The translations under genes and the position numbers were made by a program. Positions 25,630 to 36,624 of a stretch of DNA of 64,000 bases are shown here, in pieces. This stretch comes from an uncultured Pelagimonas sp. (GTDB taxonomy: Bacteria > Pseudomonadota > Alphaproteobacteria > Rhodobacterales > Rhodobacteraceae), in contig CANMPP010000001.1 of the NCBI GenBank assembly GCA_947499735.1, positions 1,488,001 through 1,552,000 on the forward strand. Reading direction: 5' to 3'. The notes under the pieces are model-generated. The model saw only the letters and a list, made by a program, of their open reading frames with translations. It was not told the origin of the DNA and did no database searches. How positions within the stretch are numbered: the first letter of the stretch is position 1; the number at the start of each line of letters is the position of its first letter.

Positions 25630-27198
25630 TTAATGGCTGGCCGATTGGGCATCGGCGTGCTGAACACCGATCTCACGGGCAAAACCTGCCTCTGTGATAG
25701 CGGTGTCATAATGTTCGACCAAAGCGGCCACAGACGGCCCGATACGATCCAGAATAGGCGCGGGGTACACACCAAAAATCAAAGTCGCGGCAATCAACGG
25801 TGTAAAGATCGCTTTTTCGCGCCAATTCATATCGGTGATGCTTTTCAAGCTTTCTTTGATCAGATCGCCCATCACGACCCTGCGATAGAGCCACAAACCA
25901 TATGCGGCGGATAAGATCACACCGGTTGTCGCAAACATCGCCACCCAGGTGTTGACCTGAAACATGCCCATCAGGGTCAGGAATTCGCCGATAAAACCGG
26001 ATGTGCCCGGCAGGCCAACATTGGCCATGCTGAAGAACATAAAGATCACCGCATAGGCCGGCATCTTGTTGACCAGACCGCCATAGGCATCGATGTCGCG
26101 GGTATGCATGCGATCATAGATCACACCAACGCACAGAAAGAGCGCGCCTGATATAAACCCATGGCTGATCATCTGAAAAATCGCGCCATCTACGCCTTGG
26201 CGGTTGGCTGCGAAAATTCCCATTGTGACATAGCCCATATGGGCCACGGAACTATAGGCGATCAGTTTTTTCATGTCCGACTGAACCAGCGCGACAAGCG
26301 ATGTGTAAACAATCGCGATGGCTGACATCCAATAGACGAGCGGGGCCATTACTTCGCTGCCCACAGGGAACATTGGCAGGCAGAACCGCAAAAAACCGTA
26401 GCCGCCCATTTTCAACAAGATCGCCGCCAAAACAACGGAACCCGCCGTTGGGGCCTGAACATGCGCATCGGGCAACCATGTATGCACAGGCCACATCGGC
26501 ATTTTCACAGCCAATGAGGCGAAAAATGCAAGAAAGAGCAAGGTTTGCATGCCACCAATGATTTGGATACCCAGCACGGCAAAGGTCTCAGTCGCAAAGC
26601 TATGGTTCATCAAAACGACAATGTCGGTCGTGCCAGCATCCGCATACATGGCGATCATCGCAACCAGCATCAAAACGGATCCCAGCAGCGTATAAAGAAA
26701 GAACTTAAACGACGCATAGATGCGGTTCGCACCACCCCAAATCCCGATCACCAAGAACATTGGGATCAGACCGGCCTCAAAGAAGAAATAGAACAGAACC
26801 AGATCCAGTGCCATAAAGACACCCAACATCAGTGTTTCCAAAACCAGAAACGCGATCATGTACTCTTTCACGCGGGTCGACACATCCCAACTGGCGGCGA
26901 TCACCAAAGGCATGCAAAAGGTCGTCAGCATAACGAAAAGAACACTGATCCCATCAACACCCATCTTATAGCTCAGGCCCATAATCCAGCTGGTTTCTTC
27001 CACCATTTGGAATTCAGTCACACTTGGGTCGAATTGGGCCAGGATCAAAAGGGACGCAAGAAATGTCGCAGAGGTCGCAAACAGGGCCAACCATTTGGCA
27101 TTGCGATTGGCCGCTTCATCCGATCCTTTTAGGAATATCGCCAAAACGAGAGCTGCCATCGCCGGCAGAAACGTCACAATCGAGAGCAGATTGAACAT
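25630..27198 (-). CDS. nuoM: NADH-quinone oxidoreductase subunit M
   Basis: A 522-residue antiporter-like subunit of the complex I membrane arm. Key signatures are [19 protein letters not shown] with the conserved TM5 glutamate, [20 protein letters not shown], and [15 protein letters not shown] on the broken helix. These residues carry protons across the inner membrane between NuoN and NuoL. Its ATG shares one base with the nuoL stop codon (TAATG), implying translational coupling. The C-terminus ends with a short hydrophilic tail. Confidence 0.97.
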   Translation of the reverse strand: MFNLLSIVTFLPAMAALVLAIFLKGSDEAANRNAKWLALFATSATFLASLLILAQFDPSVTEFQMVEETSWIMGLSYKMGVDGISVLFVMLTTFCMPLVIAASWDVSTRVKEYMIAFLVLETLMLGVFMALDLVLFYFFFEAGLIPMFLVIGIWGGANRIYASFKFFLYTLLGSVLMLVAMIAMYADAGTTDIVVLMNHSFATETFAVLGIQIIGGMQTLLFLAFFASLAVKMPMWPVHTWLPDAHVQAPTAGSVVLAAILLKMGGYGFLRFCLPMFPVGSEVMAPLVYWMSAIAIVYTSLVALVQSDMKKLIAYSSVAHMGYVTMGIFAANRQGVDGAIFQMISHGFISGALFLCVGVIYDRMHTRDIDAYGGLVNKMPAYAVIFMFFSMANVGLPGTSGFIGEFLTLMGMFQVNTWVAMFATTGVILSAAYGLWLYRRVVMGDLIKESLKSITDMNWREKAIFTPLIAATLIFGVYPAPILDRIGPSVAALVEHYDTAITEAGFAREIGVQHADAQSASH

Positions 27199-29312
27199 TA
27201 GTGTGCGCCTCCGCGGAATGTCACCCAGGTGATGAGAACAACGATGCCCAACACCATGGCCAAAGCATAGGTAAAGACATAGCCAGATTGCGCACGCCCC
27301 GCGAGACGCGTGAAGAAGGGCACAATTCCCATGGCGATCCCATTGATTGTACCATCAATAATTTTGCCATCACCTGTCTTCCATAAGGTCCGCCCCAGCG
27401 CTTTCGCTGGTTGAATAATCAGGACATCGTAGATTTCGTCAAAATACCATTTGTTCAATAGGAACTGATACAGGTGCTTTTGATTTTCCGCCAATTTCAC
27501 AGGCAGCTTTGGGTTCTTGATGTAAAACAGCCAAGCAAAGGCAAACCCGATGCTCATCGCGATAAAGGGTGATAGTTTCACCAATTTTGGCGCGTAATGG
27601 GCATCATGCAAGACGTGATTGTCCGGATGCATAAAGATCGCCCCTTGCGGCGCAAGGCCTGTGCTATGCGTATCCTCGGCGTAGGCGTCTTTATGATGAT
27701 CGCCCTCAGGCTCGGCCGCGTGCTGATCCTTGTGATCACCGGCATGGTCATCGTCTGAATGCGTATCGTGATGGGCCATCTCGGGCATACCAAAGAACTT
27801 CGATACATTGTCGCCAAAGAAACTACCGTACCAGACCATCCCCGAAAGGATTGCGCCCAGTGCCAGAGCACCCAGTGGAATGACCATGACAGCAGGGCTT
27901 TCATGCGCATGTGCATGGGTGTCTTTATTGCCGCGCGGTTTGCCATAAAACGTCAAAAAGATCAGGCGCCAGCTATAAAAGCTGGTGAAGAGCGCCGCGA
28001 TGACCAGCATCCAGAACGCATAGGTTGACGCCCAATTTGCACCGGCCCATGCGCTTTCAATCACGGCGTCCTTAGATAAGAAACCGGCGAAACCAATATG
28101 TGTTAGAGGAATGCCGACACCAGTGATTGCCAGCGTTCCAATCATCATCGCCCAGAATGTCAAAGGCATCTTGTTGCGAAGACCGCCGTAATTGCGCATG
28201 TCCTGTTCGTGATGCATCCCATGGATCACGGAACCAGCGCCTAGGAACAACATGGCTTTGAAAAACGCATGTGTGAACAGGTGGAACATCGCAACGGAAT
28301 AAACGCCGACACCTGCCGCAACAAACATGTAGCCGAGTTGGGAACATGTGGAATAGGCAATGACGCGTTTGATATCGTTTTGAACCAAACCAATCGTTGC
28401 GGCGAAAAAGGCTGTGGTTGCACCAAGGAATGTGATGAAACCCAAGGTTTGGGGCGCATATTCAAACAATGGCGACATGCGGCAAACCAGAAACACGCCC
28501 GCGGTTACCATGGTGGCCGCATGGATCAAGGCCGAGACCGGTGTTGGCCCCTCCATCGCGTCAGGTAGCCAAGTGTGCAACAGCAATTGCGCAGATTTTC
28601 CCATCGCGCCAACGAACAGCAAAAACGCGCAAAGCTCTGCCGCGTTCCATGTGGTCCAAAGAAACGTCAACTGCGTGGCCGCCAGTTCAGGTGCCATAGC
28701 AAAGATATCGTCAAAAATCACGCTATCAGTCAGGAAAAACAGGGCAAAAATACCCAAGGCAAAGCCAAAATCGCCAACGCGGTTGACGACAAAAGCCTTC
28801 ATAGCAGCAGCGCCAGCCGATGGTTTGCGATAGTAAAAACCGATCAGTAGATAAGACGCGACGCCCACCCCTTCCCACCCAAAGAACATCTGCACCAAAT
28901 TATCCGATGTGATCAGCATAAGCATCGCGAAGGTGAAGAACGACAGGTAGGCAAAGAAACGTGGCAGATAACTTTCCTCGCCTTTCTTAAAGGCGTGATC
29001 ATCTTTCATATAGCCAAAGGAATACAAGTGCACGAGGGCAGAGACCGATGTCACAACGATCAGCATAATCGATGTCAAACGATCCAACCGGATGGACCAA
29101 GACGTGGACAAGGTACCGCTTTCAATAAAGCGCAAGACCTCGATATGGCGCACCTCTGGCCCGTGGGACAGGAAGACCCCCCATGATAGGAAGCACGCCA
29201 GAAACAGCAAAGTGGTCGTGATGATTTGCGCCCCACGGATCGTGGTTACACGCCAGCCGAACCCAGCAATCAGCGCACCGACTAACGGTGCAAATAGGAT
29301 GACGCTTTCCAT
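27198..29312 (-). CDS. nuoL: NADH-quinone oxidoreductase subunit L
   Basis: A 704-residue distal antiporter-like subunit of complex I. The N-terminal half has the proton-channel signatures [16 protein letters not shown] (TM5 glutamate), [30 protein letters not shown] and [15 protein letters not shown]. The C-terminal extension would form the long lateral helix that braces NuoM and NuoN. Unusually, residues about 512-550 are a hydrophilic stretch crowded with histidine and aspartate (for example [14 protein letters not shown]). This sits in a loop between late transmembrane helices and could bind metal; it is absent from E. coli NuoL as far as I know. It lies four bases from nuoK. Confidence 0.97.
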   Translation of the reverse strand: MESVILFAPLVGALIAGFGWRVTTIRGAQIITTTLLFLACFLSWGVFLSHGPEVRHIEVLRFIESGTLSTSWSIRLDRLTSIMLIVVTSVSALVHLYSFGYMKDDHAFKKGEESYLPRFFAYLSFFTFAMLMLITSDNLVQMFFGWEGVGVASYLLIGFYYRKPSAGAAAMKAFVVNRVGDFGFALGIFALFFLTDSVIFDDIFAMAPELAATQLTFLWTTWNAAELCAFLLFVGAMGKSAQLLLHTWLPDAMEGPTPVSALIHAATMVTAGVFLVCRMSPLFEYAPQTLGFITFLGATTAFFAATIGLVQNDIKRVIAYSTCSQLGYMFVAAGVGVYSVAMFHLFTHAFFKAMLFLGAGSVIHGMHHEQDMRNYGGLRNKMPLTFWAMMIGTLAITGVGIPLTHIGFAGFLSKDAVIESAWAGANWASTYAFWMLVIAALFTSFYSWRLIFLTFYGKPRGNKDTHAHAHESPAVMVIPLGALALGAILSGMVWYGSFFGDNVSKFFGMPEMAHHDTHSDDDHAGDHKDQHAAEPEGDHHKDAYAEDTHSTGLAPQGAIFMHPDNHVLHDAHYAPKLVKLSPFIAMSIGFAFAWLFYIKNPKLPVKLAENQKHLYQFLLNKWYFDEIYDVLIIQPAKALGRTLWKTGDGKIIDGTINGIAMGIVPFFTRLAGRAQSGYVFTYALAMVLGIVVLITWVTFRGGAH

Positions 29313-29316
29313 CAGA

Positions 29317-29622
29317 TTAGCCCTTCATCACATTGACATCTTCGACATCAATCGTGCCACGGTTGCGGAAGAAACATACAAGAATGGCCAGCCCAATCGC
29401 AGCCTCAGCCGCCGCGACTGTCAGAACGAACAGGGTAAAGACCTGCCCGGCCAAATCCTGCAAATACCATGAAAACGCGACGAAATTGATATTGACTGCC
29501 AGCAACATCAGTTCAATCGACATCAAAAGGATGATGATGTTTTTCCGGTTCAAAAACAGACCAAAAATACCAATGACAAACAACACAGCCGCCACTGTCA
29601 GATAATGTCCAATTGAAATCAT
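29317..29622 (-). CDS. nuoK: NADH-quinone oxidoreductase subunit K
   Basis: A 101-residue three-helix subunit of complex I, the exact family length when the ATG at 29622 is used; AAAGGATC lies just upstream. Conserved membrane glutamates are in [12 protein letters not shown] and in [11 protein letters not shown], the pair needed for proton translocation at the quinone-proximal end. The gene lies between nuoJ and nuoL with small gaps (40 and 4 bases). Confidence 0.97.
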   Translation of the reverse strand: MISIGHYLTVAAVLFVIGIFGLFLNRKNIIILLMSIELMLLAVNINFVAFSWYLQDLAGQVFTLFVLTVAAAEAAIGLAILVCFFRNRGTIDVEDVNVMKG

Positions 29623-29662
29623 GCCAGCGATCCTTTGGTGCAACACATGTGCTTTGTCATCT

Positions 29663-30265
29663 TTACAGCCCCTGCCCCGGCTTCACGTCTTTTAGCTCCA
29701 TCGCTTTGGCCGGATCGCGGTAGATCTGGGCCAAAATATCCTGGCGTTTGACATCTTTACGATGGCGCAGCGTCAGCAGGATGGCGCCCACCATCGCGAC
29801 CAGCAAAATCAAGCCGGCCAGCTGGAAGGGCAGAAAGTAATCATCATACAGGATCATCCCCAATGACGCAGTATTATGGGTCGTTTCATCAATAGGATGG
29901 GCCACCTGACTAGACGCAATTTCGGCGCTTTCCCACACGCCATAGGCCATACCCAGCTGCATCACCAAAACCAAACCAATCAGAAGCGCGATAGGCACAT
30001 ATTTCGCCATCTCTGCCTTTAGCTCGGCGAAATCTACATCCAACATCATGACGACAAATAAGAACAAAACCGCGACCGCCCCGACATAGACGATGATCAG
30101 CAACATCGCGACGAATTCCGCCCCCATCAACACAAACAAACCCGACGATGACAGAAACGCAAGGATCAGCCAAAGAACGGAATGCACCGGATTGCGGCTG
30201 ACCACGGTAAAGAAACCGCCCAATATGGCGCTGAGCGCAAACATATAGAAGGTGAATACGATCAT
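29663..30265 (-). CDS. nuoJ: NADH-quinone oxidoreductase subunit J
   Basis: A 200-residue five-helix membrane subunit of complex I. The conserved segments [13 protein letters not shown] and [18 protein letters not shown] are present; the latter holds the helix-3 pi-bulge region implicated in the active/deactive transition. The ATG overlaps the stop of the upstream CMD-family gene (ATGA), so the two are translationally coupled. The soluble C-terminal tail contains a basic stretch ([10 protein letters not shown]). Confidence 0.97.
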   Translation of the reverse strand: MIVFTFYMFALSAILGGFFTVVSRNPVHSVLWLILAFLSSSGLFVLMGAEFVAMLLIIVYVGAVAVLFLFVVMMLDVDFAELKAEMAKYVPIALLIGLVLVMQLGMAYGVWESAEIASSQVAHPIDETTHNTASLGMILYDDYFLPFQLAGLILLVAMVGAILLTLRHRKDVKRQDILAQIYRDPAKAMELKDVKPGQGL

Positions 30266-30666
30266 GGATCCTGTTCCTCGTCCTCATCCAATACGGCCTG
30301 TGCCAATTCCATCGCCCGGGTCATTGCAGGCAGTCCAGAAAAGGCGCCAATTTGGGCAATCGTTTCGGCAATTTCACCCGGCGTCGCGCCCGCCTCTTTT
30401 GCATGGCGTACACATAGACGAAACGGTGTTTCAGCTTGCGCGCCTTGCATCGTCAAACCCGCCAATGTGATCAGAAGCCGTGTCTTTGCATCCAGCCCAT
30501 CGGGACGCGCGGCTTTTCCAAAAAACGCCTCCATTGTGTCTTTGGGCATGGTTGGCCATAGTTTTTCCCAGTCTTTCACATCAAATGAAGACAGGCCCGA
30601 AGTCATGGTTTTTGCCATTTCCTGCGCCTGTTCCATCATGATCTCAAAGGGGTTTTTCGACGTCAT
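30262..30666 (-). CDS. Carboxymuconolactone decarboxylase (CMD/AhpD-like) family protein
   Basis: A 134-residue all-helical protein. The segment [17 protein letters not shown] followed by [25 protein letters not shown] is the CMD-domain core. It has a single cysteine (CVRH) rather than the CxxC of AhpD peroxidases, so a thiol-disulfide role like AhpD is unlikely. Its start and stop codons overlap nuoI and nuoJ by four bases each (ATGA at both ends), which ties its synthesis tightly to complex I. Homologues sit at the same place in other Rhodobacteraceae nuo operons, to my knowledge without a proven function. Confidence 0.85.
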   Translation of the reverse strand: MTSKNPFEIMMEQAQEMAKTMTSGLSSFDVKDWEKLWPTMPKDTMEAFFGKAARPDGLDAKTRLLITLAGLTMQGAQAETPFRLCVRHAKEAGATPGEIAETIAQIGAFSGLPAMTRAMELAQAVLDEDEEQDP

Positions 30667-31157
30667 CTGTAAGGGGCATCCATTTCAAGATTGCGCGCGA
30701 TTTGTGCTTCCCAGCGCTCGCCATTGGCCAAAAGTTTGTCTTTATCGTAAAACAGCTCTTCACGGGTTTCTGCGGCAAATTCGAAATTTGGCCCTTCCAC
30801 GATCGCATCCACCGGACAGGCCTCTTGGCAGAACCCGCAATAGATGCATTTGGTCATGTCGATATCATATCGTGTTGTCCGGCGCGATCCATCGTCACGC
30901 GGTTCTGCATCAATTGTGATCGCCTGTGCCGGGCAAATCGCTTCGCATAGTTTGCATGCAATGCAACGTTCCTCGCCGTTGGGATAACGGCGCAATGCAT
31001 GTTCCCCGCGAAAGCGGGGCGACAAAGGCCCCTTTTCGTGTGGGTAATTCACTGTGGCTTTGGGTGCGAAAAAGTATTTCAAGCCCAGCTTGAACCCTTT
31101 TACGAAATCCATCAGGAGAAAATATTTTCCTGCTCGGCTCCAGTCGATATCTGTCAC
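30663..31157 (-). CDS. nuoI: NADH-quinone oxidoreductase subunit I
   Basis: A 164-residue subunit carrying iron-sulfur clusters N6a and N6b, which pass electrons from NuoG towards NuoB. The two [4Fe-4S] motifs are [12 protein letters not shown] and [16 protein letters not shown] start at 31157 is chosen: AAAGGAAG lies four bases upstream and the protein then has the usual length and opening ([12 protein letters not shown]). Its stop overlaps the start of the CMD-family gene. Confidence 0.97.
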   Translation of the reverse strand: MTDIDWSRAGKYFLLMDFVKGFKLGLKYFFAPKATVNYPHEKGPLSPRFRGEHALRRYPNGEERCIACKLCEAICPAQAITIDAEPRDDGSRRTTRYDIDMTKCIYCGFCQEACPVDAIVEGPNFEFAAETREELFYDKDKLLANGERWEAQIARNLEMDAPYR

Positions 31158-31242
31158 GGGCTTCCTTTCGTCATCTCGAAACGTGTTATACACGTCCTAC
31201 AAGCGCGCGTGCGGCTTACATATCGCAACCACATCCGCCCCA

Positions 31243-31689
31243 TCACAATCCCAACGCATCCTCAGCCCGAGCACGTAGTTCTGCACGCGCGCTTTCAGGA
31301 TACGTTTCTTCAAGCGTTACCAGCACATTTTCGATCGCATCTGCCGGGTCCAACTGCCCAGAAGCAATCGCAAGCGTGCAATTCAAATAGTCATCCATTC
31401 GCACAAAGTTTCCAGCCTGAATAGCGGTCAAGTCTTCACTTTTGGATAATAGATCCGCCTGCGTTTCATAGCTTAGATAGCTAAAGGTCAGTTCACCTGC
31501 GACCGCCCCAAGTTCACCAATGTAATCGTCACGATAGCTGCGAATTTGAGGTCTTTGGGCTTCGTCGATCAACACATTTTCATTGACCAGCATGTCGAAT
31601 TCTTCAGAGCAATCTTGCGACACAGCTGTGGTTGCAAAACCAAAACCGCATAGGGCAGCCAATAGTCCGGGAACAAAACGTGCATTCAT
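31243..31689 (-). CDS. Exported protein of unknown function within the nuo operon
   Basis: A 148-residue protein starting at the ATG at 31689. Residues 1-24 form a signal peptide ending AVSQ before DCSEEFD, so the mature protein is probably periplasmic. It is mostly helical and acidic, with two cysteines (near residues 26 and 102) that could form a disulfide. I recognise no domain. It lies between nuoH (14 bases) and nuoI (85 bases) on the same strand, so it is co-expressed with complex I. Confidence 0.7.
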   Translation of the reverse strand: MNARFVPGLLAALCGFGFATTAVSQDCSEEFDMLVNENVLIDEAQRPQIRSYRDDYIGELGAVAGELTFSYLSYETQADLLSKSEDLTAIQAGNFVRMDDYLNCTLAIASGQLDPADAIENVLVTLEETYPESARAELRARAEDALGL

Positions 31690-31703
31690 GAGGGTCACTC
31701 CCT

Positions 31704-32744
31704 TTATCCCGCAATCAGCCAGCGCGCATAGAACGCGCCGAAAACTTCGAATTTGGCCAAAAAGGCCACCAAGACAACCCAAGCCAGCGACATGGGTAAA
31801 AACACTTTCCACCCCAACCGCATCAATTGATCATAGCGGTAGCGTGGCGTGATCGCCTTTACCATTGAGAACAAGAAGAAGACGAACAACATCTTGCCAA
31901 CCATCCACAACACGCCGTCTGGCAGGCCGGGAATAGGCGACAACCAGCCCCCTAGGAACAGCAACGACACAAGGGCGCACATCAGAACGATGGCGACCAA
32001 TTCACCCATCATGAACAGCAAGAATGGCGTCGACGAATATTCAACCTGATACCCTGCAACCAGTTCAGATTCTGCCTCAGGCAAATCGAATGGCGGGCGA
32101 TTGGTTTCCGCCAGGGCCGAGATGAAGAATAAAAACATCATGGGGAAATGCGGCAGCCAATACCAATTGAAGATGCCCAGCTTGCCATCTTGAGCCGCCA
32201 CGATATCCCCAAAATTCATGGACCCGGTGGAAATGATCACACCGATAATGATCAGACCAATGGAGACCTCGTAAGAAATCATTTGAGCCGCAGAGCGCAG
32301 AGATCCCAGAAACGGATATTTCGAATTGGACGCCCATCCCCCCATGATCACCCCATAGACTTCGAGAGATGAGACCGCAAAGACATATAGAATGGCGACA
32401 TTGATGTCAGACACCACCAATCTATCTGAAAACGGAATAACGGCCCATGCGATCATGGCCATGACCAAAGACACCATTGGGGCGAGGAAGAACACGAATT
32501 TGTCAGCGCCTGCGGGAACGACGACTTCTTTGACGATGTATTTTCCGAAATCAGCAAAGCTTTGCAACAGGCCGAACACGCCGACCACATTCGGCCCGCG
32601 ACGCATCTGAACCGCGGCCCAAATTTTGCGATCCGCATACATCAAAAACGCCAGAGACACGAATAAAGGCAGGACGAGCAGAAGAATTTTGCCCAAAGTC
32701 AGCAACAGAAAGCCAAGATTGGTATGCAGGAAAAAATCAGCCAT
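31704..32744 (-). CDS. nuoH: NADH-quinone oxidoreductase subunit H
   Basis: A 346-residue eight-helix subunit that builds the quinone chamber at the join of the hydrophilic and membrane arms. Conserved loops are [47 protein letters not shown] and [24 protein letters not shown], which contain the charged E-channel residues. Its start lies within the end of the upstream lipoprotein gene (8-base overlap). Confidence 0.97.
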   Translation of the reverse strand: MADFFLHTNLGFLLLTLGKILLLVLPLFVSLAFLMYADRKIWAAVQMRRGPNVVGVFGLLQSFADFGKYIVKEVVVPAGADKFVFFLAPMVSLVMAMIAWAVIPFSDRLVVSDINVAILYVFAVSSLEVYGVIMGGWASNSKYPFLGSLRSAAQMISYEVSIGLIIIGVIISTGSMNFGDIVAAQDGKLGIFNWYWLPHFPMMFLFFISALAETNRPPFDLPEAESELVAGYQVEYSSTPFLLFMMGELVAIVLMCALVSLLFLGGWLSPIPGLPDGVLWMVGKMLFVFFLFSMVKAITPRYRYDQLMRLGWKVFLPMSLAWVVLVAFLAKFEVFGAFYARWLIAG

Positions 32745-33180
32745 CTACTTCGCCTCGCAACGTTGTATGTGTCGCATCAGAACAGTTTGAAAGAATGTCA
32801 CGGGCCACCAAAATGACCAGACCGTCAGGCTCTTGCACAGATACCGAATAGACTGCATCCCCCTGCAGCCCACCATCCACACGTTCCACATTGGTCCTGA
32901 TTTGGCGCAAAAATGAAAACCCATTTTGTTCAGCCGCATAGGCCGCAGCACAATCCGCGAAAGCGGAGACATCTTTTGAACGACTGCCTGTTGCCAAGAC
33001 GATGACCTGCAATAGATCCGTGTCCAGAAATTCTGATGAGGTTTGAACAAGCTTGCCTTGCGGAACCACCGGCGCATCTTCTGACGTCGTCGCTTCCGCC
33101 GTAGGTGTACAGGCCGCGGCCAAAGCAAAACCAGCGCAACTGGCAAAACGAAGGAAAGATGAAAGGGCCATTTGCACCAT
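32737..33180 (-). CDS. Putative lipoprotein between nuoG and nuoH
   Basis: A 147-residue protein. The first 24 residues are a lipoprotein signal peptide with lipobox LAAAC and mature Cys24, followed by a Thr/Ala/Glu-rich linker. The rest is a mixed fold with two further cysteines (CAAAY and NCSDA), perhaps disulfide-bonded. I know no family for it. ATG 33180 is used because GGAG sits eight bases upstream; an ATG three codons later is possible. It begins four bases after nuoG stops and overlaps nuoH by eight bases, so it is translationally coupled to complex I genes. This is one of at least five exported proteins in the operon. Confidence 0.75.
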   Translation of the reverse strand: MVQMALSSFLRFASCAGFALAAACTPTAEATTSEDAPVVPQGKLVQTSSEFLDTDLLQVIVLATGSRSKDVSAFADCAAAYAAEQNGFSFLRQIRTNVERVDGGLQGDAVYSVSVQEPDGLVILVARDILSNCSDATHTTLRGEVDG

Positions 33181-33184
33181 TTCG

Positions 33185-35203
33185 TTACTCCGCAGCCATT
33201 TGCGTTTTTGCGCGTTCTTTGGCAGCCAAGCTCAACTCGGCCATCAGTTCAGATGCGCGGGCAATCGGATTGGTCAGATAAAAATCCTTCACCGAATTGC
33301 GGAATTCTGCTGCGCCCAATTTGCCCAATTCAAGAGGCTGCCATTCGTTTTCCGGGACATGGTCAATTGCCCGCAAATGAGGAATATCCTTGGTAATCGC
33401 TGCGCGACATTCAGCCAAGCTGTTCCAAGGTAAAACCGCTAAATGCGCGGAAAGCGCACGCAAAATTGCCCAGTTTTCTTTCGCCTCACCCGGTGGGAAA
33501 GAGGCACGTGCGGATAATTGTGGGCGGCCCTCTGTGTTCACAAACAACCCGCTTTCTTCAGTATAGGCAGCCGCTGGCAAAATGACATCTGCGCGATGCG
33601 CTCCACGATCGCCATGGCTGCCCTGGTAAATAACGAATGCACCGGGATCGATATCGACCTCATCCGCGGCCAGATTGTAGATGACATCAGCGCCCTCTGT
33701 CGCAGCTACCAGTCCACCATCCGTCACAGCACCGATATCCAGCGCGCCAACGCGGCTGGCTGCGGTGTGTAAAATCAACAGCTTGCCATTTGTCTTCGCA
33801 GCGACATCCATCGCTGCGGCCAATACGGCCGCGCCATCGGCCTCTTGCAAAGCACCCTGCCCAACAACCACAATGGATGGTACGTCCTTGATCGCCCCAA
33901 AATTATGGCTTTGCAGCTTTTCAAGCGCAGCACGATCTGTTCCCATATGCACATAATCATAGGTCAGATCAGCCGCTTCGCCGATCAGGGCGACATTTGC
34001 ACCGCCTGCCCAAGCTTTGCGAATGCGGGCATTGAACACCGGTGCTTCATCGCGAGGATTAGTACCGATCAACATGATATATTGCGCATCGTCGATGTCT
34101 TCGATGCTGGCCGTACCCGCATATGCGGACCGGTTTTCTATCGGCAATTTGGCGCCATCAACGCGGCATTCCGTCGTTCCGCCCAAACCATCAATCACCG
34201 CTTTCAAAGAATAGATCGCTTCTGCAGGCGCCAGATCACCGATCAATCCGACAGGTTTCTTCGCCTCTGTCAATTTACCGGCAACTACTGTTAGCGCTTC
34301 TGCCCAAGACGCCGGACGCAATTTTCCGTTTTCTCGAAGATAAGGACGGTCCAAACGTTGGCGTCGCAATCCATCCCAAACAAAACGCGTTTTATCCGAG
34401 ATCCATTCTTCATTCACGCCATCATGATTCAGCGGCATGATGCGCATCACTTCGCGCCCTTTGGTATCCACACGGATTGCCGATCCAAGTGCATCCATAA
34501 CGTCGATTGTTTCTGTTTTGCTCAATTCCCAAGGGCGGGCCGTGAAAGCATAAGGTTTTGAAACCAAAGCACCAACCGGACAAAGATCGATGATATTGCC
34601 CTGCAAATTGGAATCGAGCGTCTCATTCAAATAAGACGTAATTTCCGCATCTTCCCCACGCCCCGTCTGCCCCATTTGAGAAATTCCAGCAACTTCAGTC
34701 GTGAAACGCACACATCGTGTACAAGAAATGCAGCGCGTCATGTGGGTTTCGACCAACGGGCCCAAATCCAGATCCGTCGATGCGCGTTTAGGTTCACGGA
34801 AGCGTGAAAAATCAACACCATAGGCCATGGCCTGATCCTGCAAATCACATTCGCCGCCCTGATCACAAATCGGACAATCCAAAGGGTGATTGATTAAAAG
34901 AAATTCCATGACGCCTTCACGCGCCCTTTTTACCATAGGGGAATTTGTTTTAATTTCAGGCGGTTCACCATTGCGACCCGGGCGCATATCGCGCACCTGC
35001 ATCGCGCATGAGGCCGCAGGTTTGGGCGGGCCGCCGACCACTTCCACAAGGCACATCCGGCAATTGCCAGCAATCGAAAGACGTTCATGATAGCAAAAGC
35101 GCGGCACCTCTACCCCAACCTGTTCACAGGCTTGGATAAGGGTCATAGCGCCATCTACTTCTACCTCTTGCCCATCGATGATGAGCGTGCGCAGATCGGA
35201 CAT
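33185..35203 (-). CDS. nuoG: NADH-quinone oxidoreductase subunit G
   Basis: A 672-residue iron-sulfur subunit of the peripheral arm. The N-terminal ferredoxin-like domain holds the [2Fe-2S] N1b ligands (CYHERL, CRMC), then the His-containing [4Fe-4S] N5 site near [18 protein letters not shown], and N4 ligands in [11 protein letters not shown] and CPVGAL. The C-terminal molybdopterin-oxidoreductase-like domain is present but lacks a cofactor, as in other alphaproteobacteria. The ATG has AAAGGA upstream. About 325 noncoding bases precede it, so an internal promoter is conceivable. Confidence 0.97.
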   Translation of the reverse strand: MSDLRTLIIDGQEVEVDGAMTLIQACEQVGVEVPRFCYHERLSIAGNCRMCLVEVVGGPPKPAASCAMQVRDMRPGRNGEPPEIKTNSPMVKRAREGVMEFLLINHPLDCPICDQGGECDLQDQAMAYGVDFSRFREPKRASTDLDLGPLVETHMTRCISCTRCVRFTTEVAGISQMGQTGRGEDAEITSYLNETLDSNLQGNIIDLCPVGALVSKPYAFTARPWELSKTETIDVMDALGSAIRVDTKGREVMRIMPLNHDGVNEEWISDKTRFVWDGLRRQRLDRPYLRENGKLRPASWAEALTVVAGKLTEAKKPVGLIGDLAPAEAIYSLKAVIDGLGGTTECRVDGAKLPIENRSAYAGTASIEDIDDAQYIMLIGTNPRDEAPVFNARIRKAWAGGANVALIGEAADLTYDYVHMGTDRAALEKLQSHNFGAIKDVPSIVVVGQGALQEADGAAVLAAAMDVAAKTNGKLLILHTAASRVGALDIGAVTDGGLVAATEGADVIYNLAADEVDIDPGAFVIYQGSHGDRGAHRADVILPAAAYTEESGLFVNTEGRPQLSARASFPPGEAKENWAILRALSAHLAVLPWNSLAECRAAITKDIPHLRAIDHVPENEWQPLELGKLGAAEFRNSVKDFYLTNPIARASELMAELSLAAKERAKTQMAAE

Positions 35204-35528
35204 AACGTGGTCCTTTTCGTCGGTGTTGGCGAAGGCTAGCCGAACATCCTGCTCGGCACACGCAACGTGTTTAGTTCTGTCTACCCCGCAATGGCATGAG
35301 TTTCCAGATATATCTGCGTGATATTACGGGCAAAACGCCAAACAAATGATGTAGAAAATAGATGCTATCCCGCCTAATTTCATCTTTTGGCAAAAAGAGT
35401 TTCGCAAGTCGTAAATCATAGTTAACGCATGCCTAGCATAGGCTTTCGTTTTGCGAGATCAGACCACAAACACCCCGACAGTTGACGGGCATTCAAAGAC
35501 CCGTTTTCATCGATGCAAAACTGCGATC
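35204..35528. other. Intergenic region upstream of nuoG
   Basis: 325 bases without a gene inside the nuo operon. It contains a perfect 12-bp palindrome CAGATATATCTG (35305-35316), a GCCTA-GCA-TAGGC dyad (35431-35443) and an AT-rich patch with GTTAACGC. It could hold an internal promoter for nuoG onward, but I see no strong -35/-10 pair. Confidence 0.4.
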
Positions 35529-35933
35529 TTAACGCAAAAGTTCGCCGATTTGACCACCAGCGCGAATTTGGTCGCGACCAAACGCACACAGCTGGGATCG
35601 GTCGTAACCATCGACACCGCGCGCGGATAGCCAGGCCTCTGCTTTTTTGCGCATCCGGTTCTTTTCTGCTTCTGATGTGACATAGTCATCGATTTCATCG
35701 TTGCTATATCCAAGCGCACGCGCGCGGGATTTCAACCCCTGCAACACGCTGAGCGCCTTGATCATGCGCGCACTGATATCATCACACTCTTTACGAATTT
35801 CATCCGCTATCGCGATGGACATGAGATGATTATCGATTTCCGCCACATCCCGTAACGGGATTTTGGCATGGACCGGCATAGCTACAGTCATGCCAGTCAA
35901 AAGGGCCAAAACCGCCCCGATGTTTTTACTCAT
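35529..35933 (-). CDS. DUF5333-like exported protein
   Basis: A 134-residue protein beginning at the ATG at 35933, which has GGAGGGGG just upstream. Residues 1-23 are a signal peptide ending PVHA before KIPLRDVAEIDNH. The mature part is helical, with two cysteines (KECDD near residue 49 and QLCAFGRDQI near 117). The layout resembles DUF5333 proteins of Rhodobacteraceae, which are known only as hypothetical; I assign the family from memory of its shape and place. It lies between nuoF and nuoG with another exported protein gene, implying a periplasmic role linked to complex I or to its expression. Confidence 0.7.
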   Translation of the reverse strand: MSKNIGAVLALLTGMTVAMPVHAKIPLRDVAEIDNHLMSIAIADEIRKECDDISARMIKALSVLQGLKSRARALGYSNDEIDDYVTSEAEKNRMRKKAEAWLSARGVDGYDRSQLCAFGRDQIRAGGQIGELLR

Positions 35934-36029
35934 AACCCCCTCCATTCCCCTTAAGAACCGTGAGACATTCACAATGTAAATGCGCGTTTGATAGGCAATA
36001 TCAAGGGGGAGGATTGACGTAAAAGCCGC

Positions 36030-36386
36030 TTATTCGTCACAGCTGGCGGAAAGTTGCAAAACATCATCCACAACCGGCAATGTCGCGCCATCCACCGTTG
36101 GATCAACCGACCAGTTGATATCAGATGTTCCAAAATACTTGATGCAATAGCGGGTTGCTTCGTATTCCGCGGCCAATGCCGCGCCGGTTTCGGATTTGGA
36201 AACAGGACGCACAGAAACCACAAAATCTTTTCGATTGCGTTTTTCTATAGGTTTTGCCGAAGCCCGGAAAATCTGGCCATCAAAACTAGGCCTTTTGGAT
36301 TGAACCTTTAACGCGCCTTCGCTGCAACCAGCCACGACACCGGCCAACGCGATCATTGCAAATAGCTGTTTCATAAACCGCCTCAT
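36030..36386 (-). CDS. Putative small lipoprotein between nuoF and nuoG
   Basis: A 118-residue protein with a lipoprotein signal peptide: a basic N-terminus, a hydrophobic core and VVAGC as lipobox, giving mature Cys21. The remainder contains YCIKYFG and ends SASCDE, so two further cysteines may pair. No family is recognised. ATG 36386 is used (GGGGGAAAT lies seven bases upstream); an ATG four codons later is an alternative. It is flanked by the DUF5333-like gene and nuoF on the same strand, with gaps of about 96 and 240 bases. Confidence 0.7.
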   Translation of the reverse strand: MRRFMKQLFAMIALAGVVAGCSEGALKVQSKRPSFDGQIFRASAKPIEKRNRKDFVVSVRPVSKSETGAALAAEYEATRYCIKYFGTSDINWSVDPTVDGATLPVVDDVLQLSASCDE

Positions 36387-36624
36387 TTCATTTCCCCCTC
36401 TTCTTGCGGTTTAACGCAATTTGGTCAAGCGATCCCAGCGATCTTTAGCCAATACCGCAAAAAGGCCCGGAAGTTTTTCCATGCGATGTTAGAAGAGGTC
36501 GATGCAAAAGAGCCATTTTTCCAACTCATGGGCGAATTCGGCAATCACCACATCCGCATTCCCGATAATGCGCGCAGCCTAGCAACATTTGCGCCACGAG
36601 CGGCATTTCAAAACACGTTTTACG

